The notes: generated by a model not told the origin, from the letters alone. A DNA stretch of 64,000 bases from Psettodes erumei (GCA_016785225.1 JAFBJZ010000778.1:217501-281500), one strand, 5' to 3'; numbered from the stretch's first letter, positions 1 through 12,140 are shown. A program made the numbers and translations.

Positions 1-590
1 CGCACTCTGCGTGTGTTGCAGTGAAACTGTTGGAAGTGTGTTTTTATTTCTTTATTTTATTAGAGAAATAGTCTTAAATCGTACCGCAGGTCTGGATTTA
101 GATTTCCAAACGATCTGGTGCAAAATTATTAAAACCTGTTGTTTTACGAATGTAAGAAAAGACCTGAATGTGCCGCTCGCTCAGTTTTTGTGTGTGCGCT
201 TCGTGTGTGTGCGTCACATTTAGTTTGTTTGTTCTCCTCTTCTTTGACCAAAGCCAGTTAAAGAAATAAAACCTTTATAAATATTTCATCATTAACGCTG
301 ATCATGAAAATAAAATCTGATGGAGCGTTGCTTTGTGTGGGTTTGGATGCAAACTGCCGTTTATTTGTGCCTCTGTCAATTAAACGCACGCAAAACGTCA
401 CACAAAGTGCCAACCTGTGCGTCGTCGACACACAATCAGAAAAAAATTAACAAACTGTTTTCGTTACTCGTCAACGAAACCAAACAAAGTGTCCGCGACT
501 CGTTCACGTCTTACACTTCACCGTTCGTTCCTTCGTCCGTGAGCGACGGCACGCTCGCACACCTGGTTACAACCTCCTGTTTTTGTTCAT

Positions 591-629
<39 letters not shown>

Positions 630-1173
630 CCCAACCGGGATCGTGCTGAAAGGTCAGAGGTCACCGAACAACCAGACGCCACGAAAACCTCGTCACGGCG
701 TCGTCAGAGCGGCGGCAGCCGTCTGTCCTCGACAACAACACTGTAAACATCACGGTAACAACAACAACAACAACACAAGGCAGCAGCGACGTAACAAGTG
801 TCAACACATTTGGCACTGAGCGCCGCAATCACGCAACGCAACGATAAATAAAAAAAAAAAAAAAAAAAAAAATGGAGTTGCATAATTAAAAAGCAGGAAG
901 AAGACCGCGAACGCCATGCAAGCGAACAGACGCGGCGTGCAACGCGTGAAACAACAGGCGGATTCTGCTGATGGCACAAATCGTCCCGTATGTGAGGAAG
1001 ACAACTCGTCCTTAAAAAAAACAAAAAGATGATTTGTCCTGAAAACAGTCTGAAAAACAAAAAAAAAGTCGATTCAACGCGTTCACAACTAAAACCAAAA
1101 CGTTCTGATCGGCGCTGGAGAAAAGGAGGTGGGGGGGGGCGGGTGCAGCACCAGCAGGGGGCGCTTGATTGGA
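1..1173. other. 3' flank and 3'UTR of gpr155; possible convergent gene end
   Basis: No coding exon was recognised here. AATAAA on the minus strand can be read at 360-365 and several times at 43-61; either could end gpr155 transcripts. AATAAA on the plus strand lies at 265-270 and 309-314 and could end a convergent gene to the left; in human the convergent neighbour of GPR155 is SCRN3, but nothing here proves it. A (CA)18 microsatellite occupies 592-627 and poly-A runs lie near 848-870. Overlapping open frames come from these repeats. Confidence 0.4.
1151..1164 (+). promoter_or_regulatory. CTCF-like binding motif
   Basis: The 14 bases CCAGCAGGGGGCGC match the vertebrate CTCF core consensus at every strongly preferred position. 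The motif sits 10 bases past the gpr155 stop codon, in the 3'UTR. A weaker relative (CCACTAGGGGGGCG) is at about 1800-1813 in the last gpr155 intron. Occupancy cannot be judged from sequence. Confidence 0.55.
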
Positions 1174-2470
1174 TCAGAACAACGGGAAGATGATGCGTCG
1201 GTTGCTGCTCGGCGCCTCCGGCTCGTCTCCTCCCGTCCGTCGCCCGTCCCGCTGCGTGAAGCGGTACAGCTCGCCCGCGACGTGCGCCAGCACCCCGCCC
1301 CGCTGCAGCCGGGCGCCGTACCGCCGGGCCTCCGCCCGCCCGGCGCACACGCCCCGCTCCACCAGCCAGCCCGCCAGGTCGCTGCCCCGGAACACGCCCT
1401 GGAGGCGGGGCGGGACGCCGGTCGCAGGGCCGTGGCGCCGGGGACGATGAACTCGGATGGACCGGAGTTGGGAATTCAGCTCCTCCGGGATGTCGGAGTT
1501 GGGAATATCAGGCTGGTGCTCAGTGTCGGGGGGCGGTCGGGACGTGAGGGAACGCGGGGCGAAGGATTCCGCCGGATCGTGGCTTTGGTGAATCCTGTCC
1601 AGATTCTGCGGGTCCTGAGGATCCTGACGCGGGTGCAGGGACGGGGGCCGACGGGAGGGGGAGCGCCTCGGACCCCCTTCCTCCTCCTCCTCCTCCTGTG
1701 GGCCACCTCCTCCACCTCCTCCTCCTCCTCCTCCTCCTCCACACCTGTCATTATCAGAGGAAGGATTCACCTGTGGAGGCGCTCACGCTCTCGCCCGAGC
1801 CACTAGGGGGGCGACAAAGAGGAGAAAGGGAAGGAGGGAGGAAAGAAAGGGGGGAAAACAGGGAGTAATGAAGAGGAGAAAAAGGAGAAGAGGAGTGGAA
1901 AGAATGTTACGTGTTAGCAGGGAAGCGGAGAAGGAAAGAAAAGCAACCGAGACTCGTAAAAACCCCGAGAGAAGATTTAAGTTAAAAATAAAGGAGGGGA
2001 AACAGAGTTCTTAAAGTTCTGCTCTTGTTTTCATGCACTACAGTCGCACACACACACACACACACACACACTGTCCGTTGGACCCACACACAAAGAGGGG
2101 GGTTGTACCTGCGTGTGTGCACTATGTCTTGTACACACTGCTCTTTGTGGTAGCGGACGAACTGGGTGCAGGTGAGCCGGACCTCCTCTGGTACACCTGA
2201 GGGACTCTGGTCCTCTCCGTCCCTGCCCTGCCACAGGCTGCGCAGCCTGATGCACACACACACACACACACGCACACGCATACGCGCACACACACACACA
2301 CACACACTGTTACAGTTTTTCACTGTTTGTCAGAAGAGCGGAGCGGCGAGGCTGAAGACTCACCTCTTCTTGAAAGGCAGGAGGATGAGGTGTCGGTCCA
2401 GACCGAAGATCCCGAAGGACAGGAAACCCTGGGACAGAGAGCGAGAGGGACGCCAGCGGCTCGTTTCACG

Positions 2471-2511
<41 letters not shown>

Positions 2512-4326
2512 GACAGCGTTACCTGTCCGTAGTTGGCCACGGCGCAGAAGAACTGCAGCTCCAGGTAAAGTCGGCCCGGATCCTTGTTGAACAGCCACCA
2601 CAGACAGCTGGACAGGTTCTGCACAGAGACGTCCACCAATCAGAGAGCAGCGACGCCTGCGCGCCAACACGCGTCTGACTGGCACGCCGAGCGTCGCCCT
2701 CACCGCGAGCAGGCTGACGATGAGCAGCAGGCAGAGCAGCACGTGTCGGACCGTCTGCTTGTCGTCGGCGGGCTGCGACCCGGGCGGCGGCAGGTTCAGC
2801 GGCGGCTCTGAGGAGGGCGAGCTCCGCGGCGCCCCGCTGTGGCCTGGAGGGGGAAACCGGCTCCGACGTTACTCAGATGATTTCCATTAGAGTAAAATGT
2901 TGTGTTGGTGCGTTACCCGTGTTGTTAGCGTGCTCCCTCTGCGTGCTGGCGATCATGTCAGGGATGTTCTGCACGGGAGAGAAACTGTGGAGGTCTGGAC
3001 ACGACAGAAAACAACCGTCCATGTTTGATTTAAACGTCCAGACGGACAGTAAAGTGTTTACAGGATGTTTTTTTTCACAATATACCTGAGTTGATGCTAC
3101 AGGAAGGCGAGTTCTCCATCAGCGTCTGCTCTCGCGGCTGCTGTGGCTCCTCCGAGCCACCGGGGTCTCGGCTCGTCGCCGCCGCCGCCGCCACGGCGGC
3201 TCTGCTCAGGGCCTCGTAGCCGCTCTGCTCCCTCTCGCCCTGGCTGAGGCCCATCAGAGAGACGGCGCCGAGCGCCAGGCTGACGGCGAGCACCGCCGCC
3301 GTGCTGATGATCTGCGGGGGAGACGCTGCGTCACCACGCCATCCGCGGACGGAGCGGGAAAAACCAGGCGGATTTCTGACCTGCGCTCTGCCGTAGAAGA
3401 AGGCCGAGTCCACGGTGTCCGTCCTCTCTCCTGAAATGAGCAGACCTCCGACCATGAGGAAGGGGATCCTGCACACACACACACACACACACATTTTTTT
3501 GAACTTGTCTTCTCAAAGCAAACACGTTGCTGCGTCCCGTGGCACAAACTCACCCCCAGCCCAGCACCATGAACACCCCCGGCCGCAGTCTGAGCAGGTC
3601 GTCCCTGCAGGTCAGAGCCAGGCAGAGCGGGATCAAGCCTGAAAAACAGAAAACGCGTCGTCGTCGTCGTTTTGGGGTCGCGTCGACGAGGAGGCGAGCG
3701 CGGCACTGACCCGTCCAGACGTAGGTGCTGTACAGAGACCCGTAGAGCAGAGCGAAGGTGAGGATCTTGCTGAGCAGGTTCTCCTCTTGTTTCACCAGGA
3801 AGTTCCACAGGATCATACCCACGCACACCAGGAACTGAAGAAGAGATTTTTTGGGGAAAAAGCGAGAGTGAGCGGCTCCAGTGACAGAGAAACCGAGACG
3901 TCGGACACGAGCGGGGACTCGCCTGAGCCAGGAACAGATTTAAGGCGAAGAGGTGAGGAAGTCTGTTAAACTTCCTGCTCAGCAACATGACGCCGATGGT
4001 CCACACCTGAGAGGAGACGCCATCGTTAGAGACGGGTGACGAACTCGTACGAGCGGCTTCCTGCCCAGCCTCGCCCTCTTATCTGGTCGCACGCTTCCTG
4101 CCGCTCTTCCCCGCGCGGCGAGGACGAGAACGGAAGAGAAGCGCCGGAGGACGTCAAACGCAAACGTACCAGCGCTACGAGGCTGACGACGCTGATGTTG
4201 AAGCTGACGTTCTCCAGCTCCGTCACCAGGGGGGTGGGGTCCATGAAGGGGATGGTCAACAACCAGGCCGACACGTACATGATGGGAGCGGACAGGAAGG
4301 TGCTGATCACCATCCCCGATGTCACC

Positions 4327-4361
<35 letters not shown>

Positions 4362-5808
4362 AGTTTCACACTTCCTGTCACTTCCTGTTTTCGTCCCTCA
4401 GGCGCTGGCGGCACTCACCACCTCCAGCTCCATGTTGTAGTGGGCGGCGTAGATGGCCACGCTGGGCGCGGTGGGGAAGACGCCGTACAGGAAGGCGAAG
4501 TTGGACAAGCTGGTGTGGTTGGCGCCGGTGCTGTTCACGCCCACGTCCAGAATGTCCACCATGTCCTTACACACCAGGGGCATCACCAGGCTGCAGAGAG
4601 GGAGGAGGCAGGAAGTCAGCACCGACTCCGCTTCAATCGGCCGGCGGTTCGGTCGGGTCGCCCCTTACAGCTTGGCGGTGATGAGGAGTATCAGGGCCAC
4701 GCCCGTGTCTCGGGTTAGTTTTCTGAGCTGACCCACCTGAGCAGAAACACAGAGGTTATATCACCACGACGACGCCCTTTACCTGCATTGAACTCATCTT
4801 CAGTTAGAAAGCTGCGCCGAACTCACCATGGTGAGGCCGAGGTAGAACAGGGCCGCCCCTCCGAAAGAGTTGGCCAGGCCGTCGATGAAGTCGGACAGCA
4901 CGGCGGGGATACGCCGGCCCAGGGCGAAGTGGGACGCGATTCCCACGATCACCATGAACACTATGGGGTTCTTCATCACCTGCAGAGGTGACGGAGAACC
5001 ACTTTAAAAGCCTCAGTGGGAAGGTTGGGAACTTCTTGAGGTGGTGTCGGAAAGCTAAATGTCATTTTAAGACCCGTTCGCTCCCTGAATGACTGTACCT
5101 GCAGGACCACAACTCCCAGGATGCCGAGCGTGCCGTGCTGCGGGTGGCTGGCCTGCCTCCACCTCTGCACCTCGCAAAGGGCGAAGCCGATGGGGTTGAG
5201 GAGCATGAGGGAGACCGGCGCCACCAGATAGATGTACTGGAGGTACTCCGGATACGTGCTCCGATACAAAGCGTCAACTACAACAACAACACACAGAGAG
5301 AGAGGGACGCATACTGTTTGTGTAGTAAACAGCAGTATTGGAAGTGTGCGTTGGCGTTGTGGGTCTGCCTCACCTATGGGGTATCCCAAGGCGAAGTCGT
5401 TGCTCTGCGTGGCGAAGATGGCGTAGAGGCCGGCCTTGCTGTACCTGCTGTCCGGACTGGCTACCATCAGCGTCAGCACGCACACCAGCACGAACACCGT
5501 CACCTGCGCACACAGGCGGGCCGGGGTCGTTTTTTTTTTTGTTTCTCTCTACCGCCTCAGGACACGCGCGAAACGCCACCGACCTTAGCGACCAGGACGC
5601 TCCAGAGAAACGCCCAGATGACGTCGCCGAAGTCCAACAGCACCATGTTCTTGAAGAGCAGAGCCGGAAGAGCGAACTTGGACACGAAGTTCCCCAAACC
5701 CTTGGCCTGGCCCTCCGTGATGATATCCCCCCTGTGCGCAGGAAAACGGAAGATCCGTGAAGACTTCAGGAGGTGAATCAAAGCTTCAGCAGGAGTTACC
5801 TGTGACAG

Positions 5809-5849
<41 letters not shown>

Positions 5850-6005
5850 GCCGGCGATGTAGCCACACAAGATGATCCCGAAACATTCCAGGAGAGCTGG
5901 GAACAGTTTGTCGATGGACATGTGGGGCCCGGCGACGGAGCCCGCCGGGTTATTATGGGATATGTTCTTCCCATGGATCAGCACATAGCTGTTGGCGGTC
6001 TCCAT
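1174..6005 (-). CDS. gpr155: GPR155/LYCHOS lysosomal cholesterol-sensing membrane protein (19 coding exons)
   Basis: The predicted 952-residue protein (human 870) aligns with GPR155 throughout. In the known family an N-terminal PIN/auxin-carrier-like ten-helix domain is followed by a seven-helix GPCR-like domain and a C-terminal DEP domain; the human protein senses cholesterol on lysosomes and promotes mTORC1 signalling by restraining GATOR1. Exons in transcript order: 5848-6005 (start at 6005; exon reaches 6033), 5584-5731, 5374-5503, 5099-5277, 4827-4979, 4669-4736, 4419-4590, 4170-4325, 3923-4006, 3711-3834, 3554-3638, 3381-3468, 3086-3311, 2917-2994, 2704-2843, 2523-2618, 2364-2428, 2109-2246, 1174-1744. 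Lengths total 2859 = 953 codons. Diagnostic stretches include FPALLECFG, TQSNDFALGYPI, NHTSLSNFAFLYGVFP and SLYSTYVWTG. The DEP domain is split by an insertion of about 100 residues in the last exon. Intron 9 has a GC donor. The first ATG is preceded by a polypyrimidine acceptor. Confidence 0.95.
1676..1744 (-). repeat. gpr155: GGA-triplet tract coding for poly-Gly and poly-Glu in gpr155
   Basis: On the coding strand GGA/GAG triplets at the start of the last exon give about 13 Gly and, a little further, 6 Glu residues directly after Arg-Cys-Gly of the DEP domain. The acceptor at 1745-1746 follows a pyrimidine stretch and keeps the human Arg-Arg-Cys-Gly junction. A small extra intron hidden in this GC-rich part is not excluded. 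Confidence 0.7.
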
Positions 6006-6189
6006 GGTGACGGTGGGCCAGGGAGGGTCAGCACTGTGCAGCACGGCAGGAGAAAAAGGGGGGGGGGGTGGAAACAGGTCAAATATACAGTGAGTAACTG
6101 TGCAAAATTTTCCTGCTGGGGGCGCCGACGACGAATATCTTCCGGGGAGGGGGCGGTGCCTGAGTGCCCTGAATCCCCTAGCTACGCCC

Positions 6190-6345
6190 CTGCCACACCG
6201 TTAGCCGCGTTAGCACGGTCACGTCCACAGGACATTCGCACATGCTAACGACGCTGTAGCGCGCTAACGCTAACGGAGGAGCTAACCCGCTGTCACTGCC
6301 GGCTGACCGTTAGCGCTTAGCTAGCGACATGCTAAAAACACCAGG
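6190..6345. repeat. GCTAAC/GTTAGC-rich cluster in gpr155 intron 1
   Basis: Many copies of GTTAGC, GCTAAC and GCTAGC, some overlapping as palindromes, lie in about 150 bases between the 5'UTR exon and the first coding exon. Similar clusters lie near two other CpG-rich starts in this window (20009-20043 and 46316-46432). Confidence 0.6.
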
Positions 6346-6480
6346 GGGGGTTGTAGGGGGGTGGGAGGGGGCACGCAACGTCAGTGAAACCGCTCGGCGC
6401 GAAAAGCTACGTCAACAACATCTGAATACGTGACGTTAAACGGCTCGACCGGGTTTTTTTTTATTTCAGCAGCGGTTTAC

Positions 6481-6670
6481 CTCCGTTACTCAGAAGAGCT
6501 TCTGCGCTCGGGAACACACGCCATTCATCTGTCCCGCTAGCTGAGCGAGCCCCCACCCCTCCTCCTCCTCCGTGTTTCCGCCGGGCGCGGCAACGCCCTG
6601 AGAACATGACTGACAGACGGTTCGGCCAATCAGGAGCCAGCTTAAACTCCAACTGTGATTGGATAAAATA
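6481..6670 (-). promoter_or_regulatory. gpr155: gpr155 promoter and 5'UTR exon
   Basis: A consensus donor (GGAG followed by GTAAAC on the minus strand) ends a non-coding exon at 6481. Its acceptor partner is the polypyrimidine-rich site at 6034-6035. The exon lies in a CpG-rich block. CCAAT-type boxes are at 6625-6633 (CCAATCAG on plus) and 6658-6662 (ATTGG on plus). There is no obvious TATA box. The transcription start is probably between 6540 and 6610 but cannot be fixed. Confidence 0.6.
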
Positions 6671-6888
6671 AGTGCTGCGCTCGTTCCTCTGCTGATGAGG
6701 ATGATTGAATTTTAGGAAATGTCCTGAAAAGTGTTTGTTTTACAGGAGCAGACAGAGTGTAACGATCAATCAAATTAATAGTTTTGGGTTTTATTGATTA
6801 TTTACCAAATAATTAATCAGTAAAGGGGACATTAACAATGTAATCTTTAAATAGGACCTTTTCTAATCGTTAAATTAGCATTATGAAC

Positions 6889-6970
6889 GCTGTGAGCAGG
6901 ATTTGAACCTGCGAGGGGAAATCCCCATTGGATTTCGAGTCCAACGCCTTAACCACTCGGCCATCACAGC
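6889..6970 (-). tRNA. tRNA-Ser(CGA)
   Basis: The 82-base minus-strand sequence folds into a class II tRNA. It has a perfect seven-pair acceptor stem (GCTGTGA with TCACAGC) and a D arm with GGCCGAGTGGTTAAGGC. The anticodon stem is TTGGA/TCCAA around loop CTCGAAA, giving anticodon CGA. The long variable arm is GGGG-ATTT-CCCC and the T stem is GCAGG/CCTGC. The B box reads GGTTCAAATCC. No intron is present and CCA is not encoded, as expected for a nuclear gene. No run of four T is seen within about 100 bases downstream. Confidence 0.97.
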
Positions 6971-7419
6971 TCCATGTCCCTCCAACATTCCCACAGCCTG
7001 CAGGGAGGCCATCAGTTGTTGTGAGTGCCACAAATTAACTGCTGCATGTCAGACACAAAATGGAACACACAACGGCAATAATAGTCCTTAGGTAATAAAA
7101 GTCCTTCACAGTGTTTTGGGAATGATGACTGATGCCTGCAGAAGTGAGGGGAAAAATAAAGAAAATCAAGAAATGAAAGAGACTGCTGACTGGTGCAAAT
7201 TGTCTTACACACCACGACACACTTAATAACAATAATAATAATCTAATTATTGCCCAATTTTATTGCACAAACATAAATGATGCATGTTGTTTATCAGATA
7301 ATACAAAAACCAGGCATTTCATCTGGACGCTGCAAGTCACCGTCCTTGTTTGTAATCAAACGATATCAAATGACTTCCACGGTATAAAGCGTATTTCACC
7401 CCAGGTCAAGCACATAAAG
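6971..7419. other. Intergenic spacer between tRNA-Ser and wipf1
   Basis: No gene is seen. The sequence is AT-rich, with an AAT-triplet run near 7227-7243 and a further possible minus-strand AATAAA at 7258-7263. Confidence 0.5.
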
Positions 7420-8633
7420 AATCTTTAAAGCAAGTTTTATTTATTGACGTTAAAAGATTTGCTTCGCTACGATTGTCTTGGAGAAAATTTCTCCTTTGAC
7501 CAACGCATGGTAATAACGCGACGTGTGTACAAAAGACCATTCAAAGCAGTGTCGGGTGAAGCGAACACAAAAACATAATACTGCACAGTTCTGACACATA
7601 ACTTAAAAATAATACAGTCCTTCATCAGCACTCGATTAAGTCCTACAGGCGCACGCAGGTCCTTCGCGGGGCAGCTTTGAACAAAACCAGCAAAAAAAGT
7701 AATTATTCGACTCAAATGTAAACCAAACGCCGCCACGTCCTTTAAAACAGCTCAATCATAAAACGCACGCTCGCAAATGAAAAGTACCGTTCGCTGCTTC
7801 CAACGGAAACACCTCGATGGAAATGCTCGTACCCTGAAGGCACATGTGACAAATCAAACGCCTGCGTCGCCCCTGATCGTTTGACGCAGCGGTTTGTGTA
7901 TCGTATCTGTCGCCGCTTCGCTGCGTGAAATATACCGCGGCAGTCGAGCGGCCGTGTTGCTTCTGGTTTGGATTTTTTAACGGCAGGTCATCCAAACCTC
8001 GCTGAAGGAGCAAACGCATAATTTAAGGCACAGAAGGCTAATTCCCTTAATCCTGAACAGGAAACAAGGCACGAGGGGAAAAACTGGTGCAAATGAGAGG
8101 AGCAGCTAACGTTAGGCCCCAAGGAAGCACTGCACTGGTGACGATGATGATGATGATGATGATGATGATTTAGCTTTGCCCGATGCCATGCTGTGTGCTG
8201 TGGAAACAGGCCGGGAGGGGGATGGGCTACCAAATTCATCAAGACGGCCACGTGATCAAATATAATCTGGAGCGAATCAACGGATCGACGTCGATCACGG
8301 TAACACTTACGAAGGATTTACGACGGAGGAATGCAGCGTGTAAACATGACAACAAAAAAAAACAACACTTGTTTTCCTCCCGGACACGCAGGGAGGTGCG
8401 AGTCCGTTTATCTTTGGATCTGGTTTTCGGTCTTCGTGCACCGGAGTTGAACTCCACTTTAGACTCGGTCGACCACACTTCAAGTCCGTTTTTCTTACGC
8501 GTCCGCGCGCAAAAGCGAACGCCGCGGTTCAAAGCACGAGTGAGCAACAGAGGAGGAGAGACGGGGGTTGGGGGGCGGGGCAGACGGGGGGGGGGGTTAG
8601 GTCCAGGTGCTGCGATGGCCGCCGCGCTCTTCT
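7420..8633 (-). other. wipf1: wipf1 3'UTR with candidate polyadenylation signals
   Basis: Two overlapping minus-strand AATAAA hexamers (7436-7445) lie about 1.2 kb past the wipf1 stop and give a plausible 3' end. A (GAT)n run covers about 8138-8169. Open frames here are short and unlike known proteins. Confidence 0.5.
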
Positions 8634-11142
8634 TCACCTGGGGATGGGAGGAGGAGCCCCTCTCTCCTTTTTACCCGAACCTGGAAAGAAGAAAATCCAC
8701 GGGGGAGTTTAAGGAACGTAAAAAACACTTTTCATCCATAAACAAAAATATTCCTCAGTAACACACACGCGCGTGTGTGTGTGCGTCCGACCTCTAGCGT
8801 CAGTCTTGCAGGCGATCTTGCTGGGGTAGGTCTTCTGGAAGGGCACGTAGGGGTCGGGGGGAGGAAAGTCCGACACCGGGTGGAAGTTGAAGCGACACTC
8901 CCACTCGTCTGTGGACGAGATGAGATTAGGAGGATTAGAAGATTAATCAGGATAGAACGAAAATGCAGGTACTACAGTATAAAATTACATGTACTGGGTA
9001 ATACTGAATGCAGGATGTAGAGGAACCCCACTCCACCCCACCCACACCACCTTCTTATTCAAACTCACTTTCCCGGCTCACTGGGATTAAAACAACACAC
9101 GTGGGGGTCAGTGGGTTTCTCTGCAGCAGTTAAAACAACACTGGGGGGGGACATGCCCCCACCCGCCATCTACTCACCCTGTATCTGGTTGTGGTGCGAG
9201 TTCTGGAAGCCGTTACCCATGGGCGGAGGAGGAGGAGGAGGGGCCCCTCCCGTCCCCGGCCTGTCCGGAGGGAGGGGAGGCCTGCCGCCGGGTCCGCCGC
9301 GGGGAGGGTCCGGGCCGGGACGACCGACCGGGGAGGGAGCGGACGAGGCTCTCACGCTGCCGCCGCCCACGCTGCGACTCGAGGGGGGAGGCGGAGGAAG
9401 GGGGCCTTCGGGAGAAAAAAAAAAACGAACGTCAATCATCGTTTTTTTTTTTTTTTTTAAATTTACGTTTTTGTTCACAGCGACGATCCGACCCTCAGTT
9501 TACTGATCACCTGTGCGCGCTGAGGTCGAGTTCCTCCCGAGAGACGGCGGCCTCTCGTTTGGCGGGGGAGGGAGGTGTCCGGTCCGGCCGTGAGGCGGCG
9601 CCGGACCGTGGCTGAGGGGGAGAGACAGAGCGGCGTGAACCTGATGATCGTACGAGGAGAACAAGCTTTTATACGTGAATCTAAAGACTGAACTGCCGGC
9701 GCCTGATGCATGATGGGAAATGCGGTGCACGCACCTCCATCACGCACACGACGGGCCGAACTCGTCCGGTACCTGTTGAGCGAGCTGTTCCTCTGGGGGA
9801 GGCGGGGCGTGCCGTGGTCGTCCCCTCCGGCCGGGGTGGGCGGGAGAGGGGGGGAGGGCCCGGCCGCCCCGGCGGGGGAGAGGAGGCGCCCCCCCGCCGG
9901 CTGAGGAGCGAGGTGATGAGGAGGAGACCGAGGAGGGAGGTTTGGAGTTGATGGAGGGCGGGGGAGGGGGCATGTCGCGGGGCATGGATGGACGATGACC
10001 TCCCACGGGGGCCGGCGGCGGCGGGGGCCGGTCGTCGGGGAGCGGGGGTCTCCCTCCGGGAGCCGGCGGCAGGGGAGGTCGGCTACTGTTTGGGGGTGGG
10101 GGAGGAGGGGCGGAGAAGCCCGGCCTCTGCCCGGCCGAGGAGACGCCCGGCGGGGGAGGGAGAGGTCCGTGTCTCCCCGGCGGGACGCTGGGGGGCGGGG
10201 GCCCCGAAGTGGAGCTGGGCCTGGGCCCCCCGGGGAGCGACGGCGGAGAGAGGCCGCTGCGGGACTGGAAGGCCTGAGTGGGTCGAGGTGTGTTGGGTAC
10301 GGGAGGGGGGGCGCCTCCTGGCGTGTCCTGTCTGGATGAGAAATTCAGGCGGCCCTTGGGGAGATCGGGGGCGCCGCCGCCGCCGCGGACACCGCCTGGG
10401 GCCCCTGGGAGTTTAGGCGGGCCACCGCCACCTCCGAAGGGGCTGGGCCCACCCAAGCGCCCTCCTGGGGGGAGCGCAGGTCCTCGGCTGGGACCCGAGT
10501 CTGGATGGGGGGGGGGTGAGATATGAGCAGGTGTTACTCAACACAGTGTTTTTCCATCTTGTTCTTTCTCATGATTAATAAAGTTGTTTTTTTTTTTTTT
10601 TACCGGTGGTGTCTCGGTTGCCAGCAGACCTCAGTTTGGGCATCCCTCCTGCAAACAGGCCTCCTAAACCAGCACCAGCCCCTCCACCAAAACCTCCTCC
10701 TCCTCCTCCTCCTCCTCCTCCACCTCCTCCACCACCTCCTCCTCCTCCTTTGGGTTCTGAAAAAAAGATGAATGAAAAATTAATTCACGGGCTAAATCGC
10801 CTTCGCGTCGCACCTCTGCTGCCGTTGGCTCGCGCTTTGTCACATGACTAACTCCTGACTCACTGTCGAGGACGGGCGCGCTGCGGTCATTGGTGACCGT
10901 TTTCTTCAGCCGGGCGCCTTTCGAGATGTCGGACAGCAGAGCGTTCCTCCCCTGCTGCTGCGAGCGGTTCAGAGTCGGCTTCTCCGTGTTGGCCTGACAC
11001 ACACACACACACACACACACGTGTTATGACACAATACGTCCACCGGATGTCCCCGCCGAGCGGTGGACCAACTCACAAGAGCTAAGGTGGGAGGAGGCGG
11101 GGGCCCAGGGGGCGGCGGCGGCGGCGGAGGCGGGGCCGGCAT
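8634..11142 (-). CDS. wipf1: WAS/WASL-interacting protein family member 1 (WIP), 8 coding exons, one frame break
   Basis: WIP binds and stabilises WASP/N-WASP and actin and regulates filopodia, endocytosis and immune-cell signalling. Exons in transcript order: 11077-11142 (exon to 11162), 10864-10993, 10604-10756, 9773-10500, 9511-9611, 9178-9405, 8792-8908, 8634-8680. The N terminus is Met plus a proline run. Next comes ANTEKPTLN, then a WH2 actin-binding motif (NALLSDISKG...LKKTVT, about residues 40-56), a poly-Gly stretch with GLGGLF, and a long proline-rich centre. The C-terminal WASP-binding motif DEWECRFNFHPVSDFPPPDP is at about residues 469-490 and the tail is KKERGAPPPIPR. Exon lengths sum to 1570, one more than a multiple of three. 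Exon 4 must switch frame to reach GTPRLPQRN, which is conserved in human WIPF1. Without the extra base the protein would be about 522 residues (human 503). Confidence 0.93.
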
Positions 11143-12140
11143 CGTCCGCTCTCCACGTTACTCTGTGTGCACGGGATGCTGCGCCCTGCGGGACAGACCA
11201 CACAAACAAAGGTTAAAGGTCAGGACGGCTCGGCGTCGCTTGGTCCAGAACGGCAAAACAGGTCTCCGGTCGGCTGATGCCGGCGCTGGAGCTTTTTCGA
11301 AGCTGAGCGCACGGAAAAAACCGACGAGAGCCAGGAACACATTTCAGAGAAGCTCCGAAAACACCAGCGTGAAAAAAAAAACCAACCACAACAAAGCAGC
11401 TGCAGACACATCGCTGACTGGAGGTGCAACAACACAACGACACAACTCATTAACACACAACCTGCGTCTCACAGCCGGGCAGCTCGTCCACGCCAGTCAC
11501 GTGACTTCCCCATATGATCTGCCTGATGTGCTGCTTCGTCCACTTCCTGCACGCTGCTGACAAACAGGAAGTGGCGGCGCGGCTCCGGCGGATGACGAGC
11601 AGGATGATGATACCTCTATCTACAGCGCCGCGCTGTTTCTGACGTTCTCCTCCTCCTCCTCCTCCTCTTCCTCGCAGGAGGACGCAGGAGACTCATCGTT
11701 TGCTCACGCGGCGCGACCGATGGTCCACGGGGGAAACTTTGACGCAGGAGTCGGCCGTCGGTCATTTATCAGATCGGATTAAACACGAATCGCGTGATAA
11801 ACTCTTCACTTCAGTCACTTCCGTCTCGGCGAGAAACCGCGTCGGCAGATTTGAAACGCATCGACTCACTTCCTGCGACGCTGACGAAACTGCACTGACA
11901 CAACTGCAGATGCAACAACAACGGGCGCGCTGGGGGGGGGGGGGGTGTTGGTAGGTGCGTTGCGAAAGATGGAGACTGATGGACCCCCGCCCCCACCCCC
12001 CCCCGCCCCCACCTTTAGACACGCAGTCAAGGTGTAAAAGAAGCAAACCGGCGTGCGAGTGCGAGGTCTGCAGATGAAGCCGACAAACGCACAAACACGT
12101 CGACTTCCGCCAGGAAACAGGCCGGCGTGTCGAAACTGCA

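Noticed and set aside
320..649. Open frames with long Thr-His or Cys-Val dipeptide runs, here and at many other places
   Set aside because: They are translations of (CA)n/(TG)n microsatellites with no protein-like flanks.
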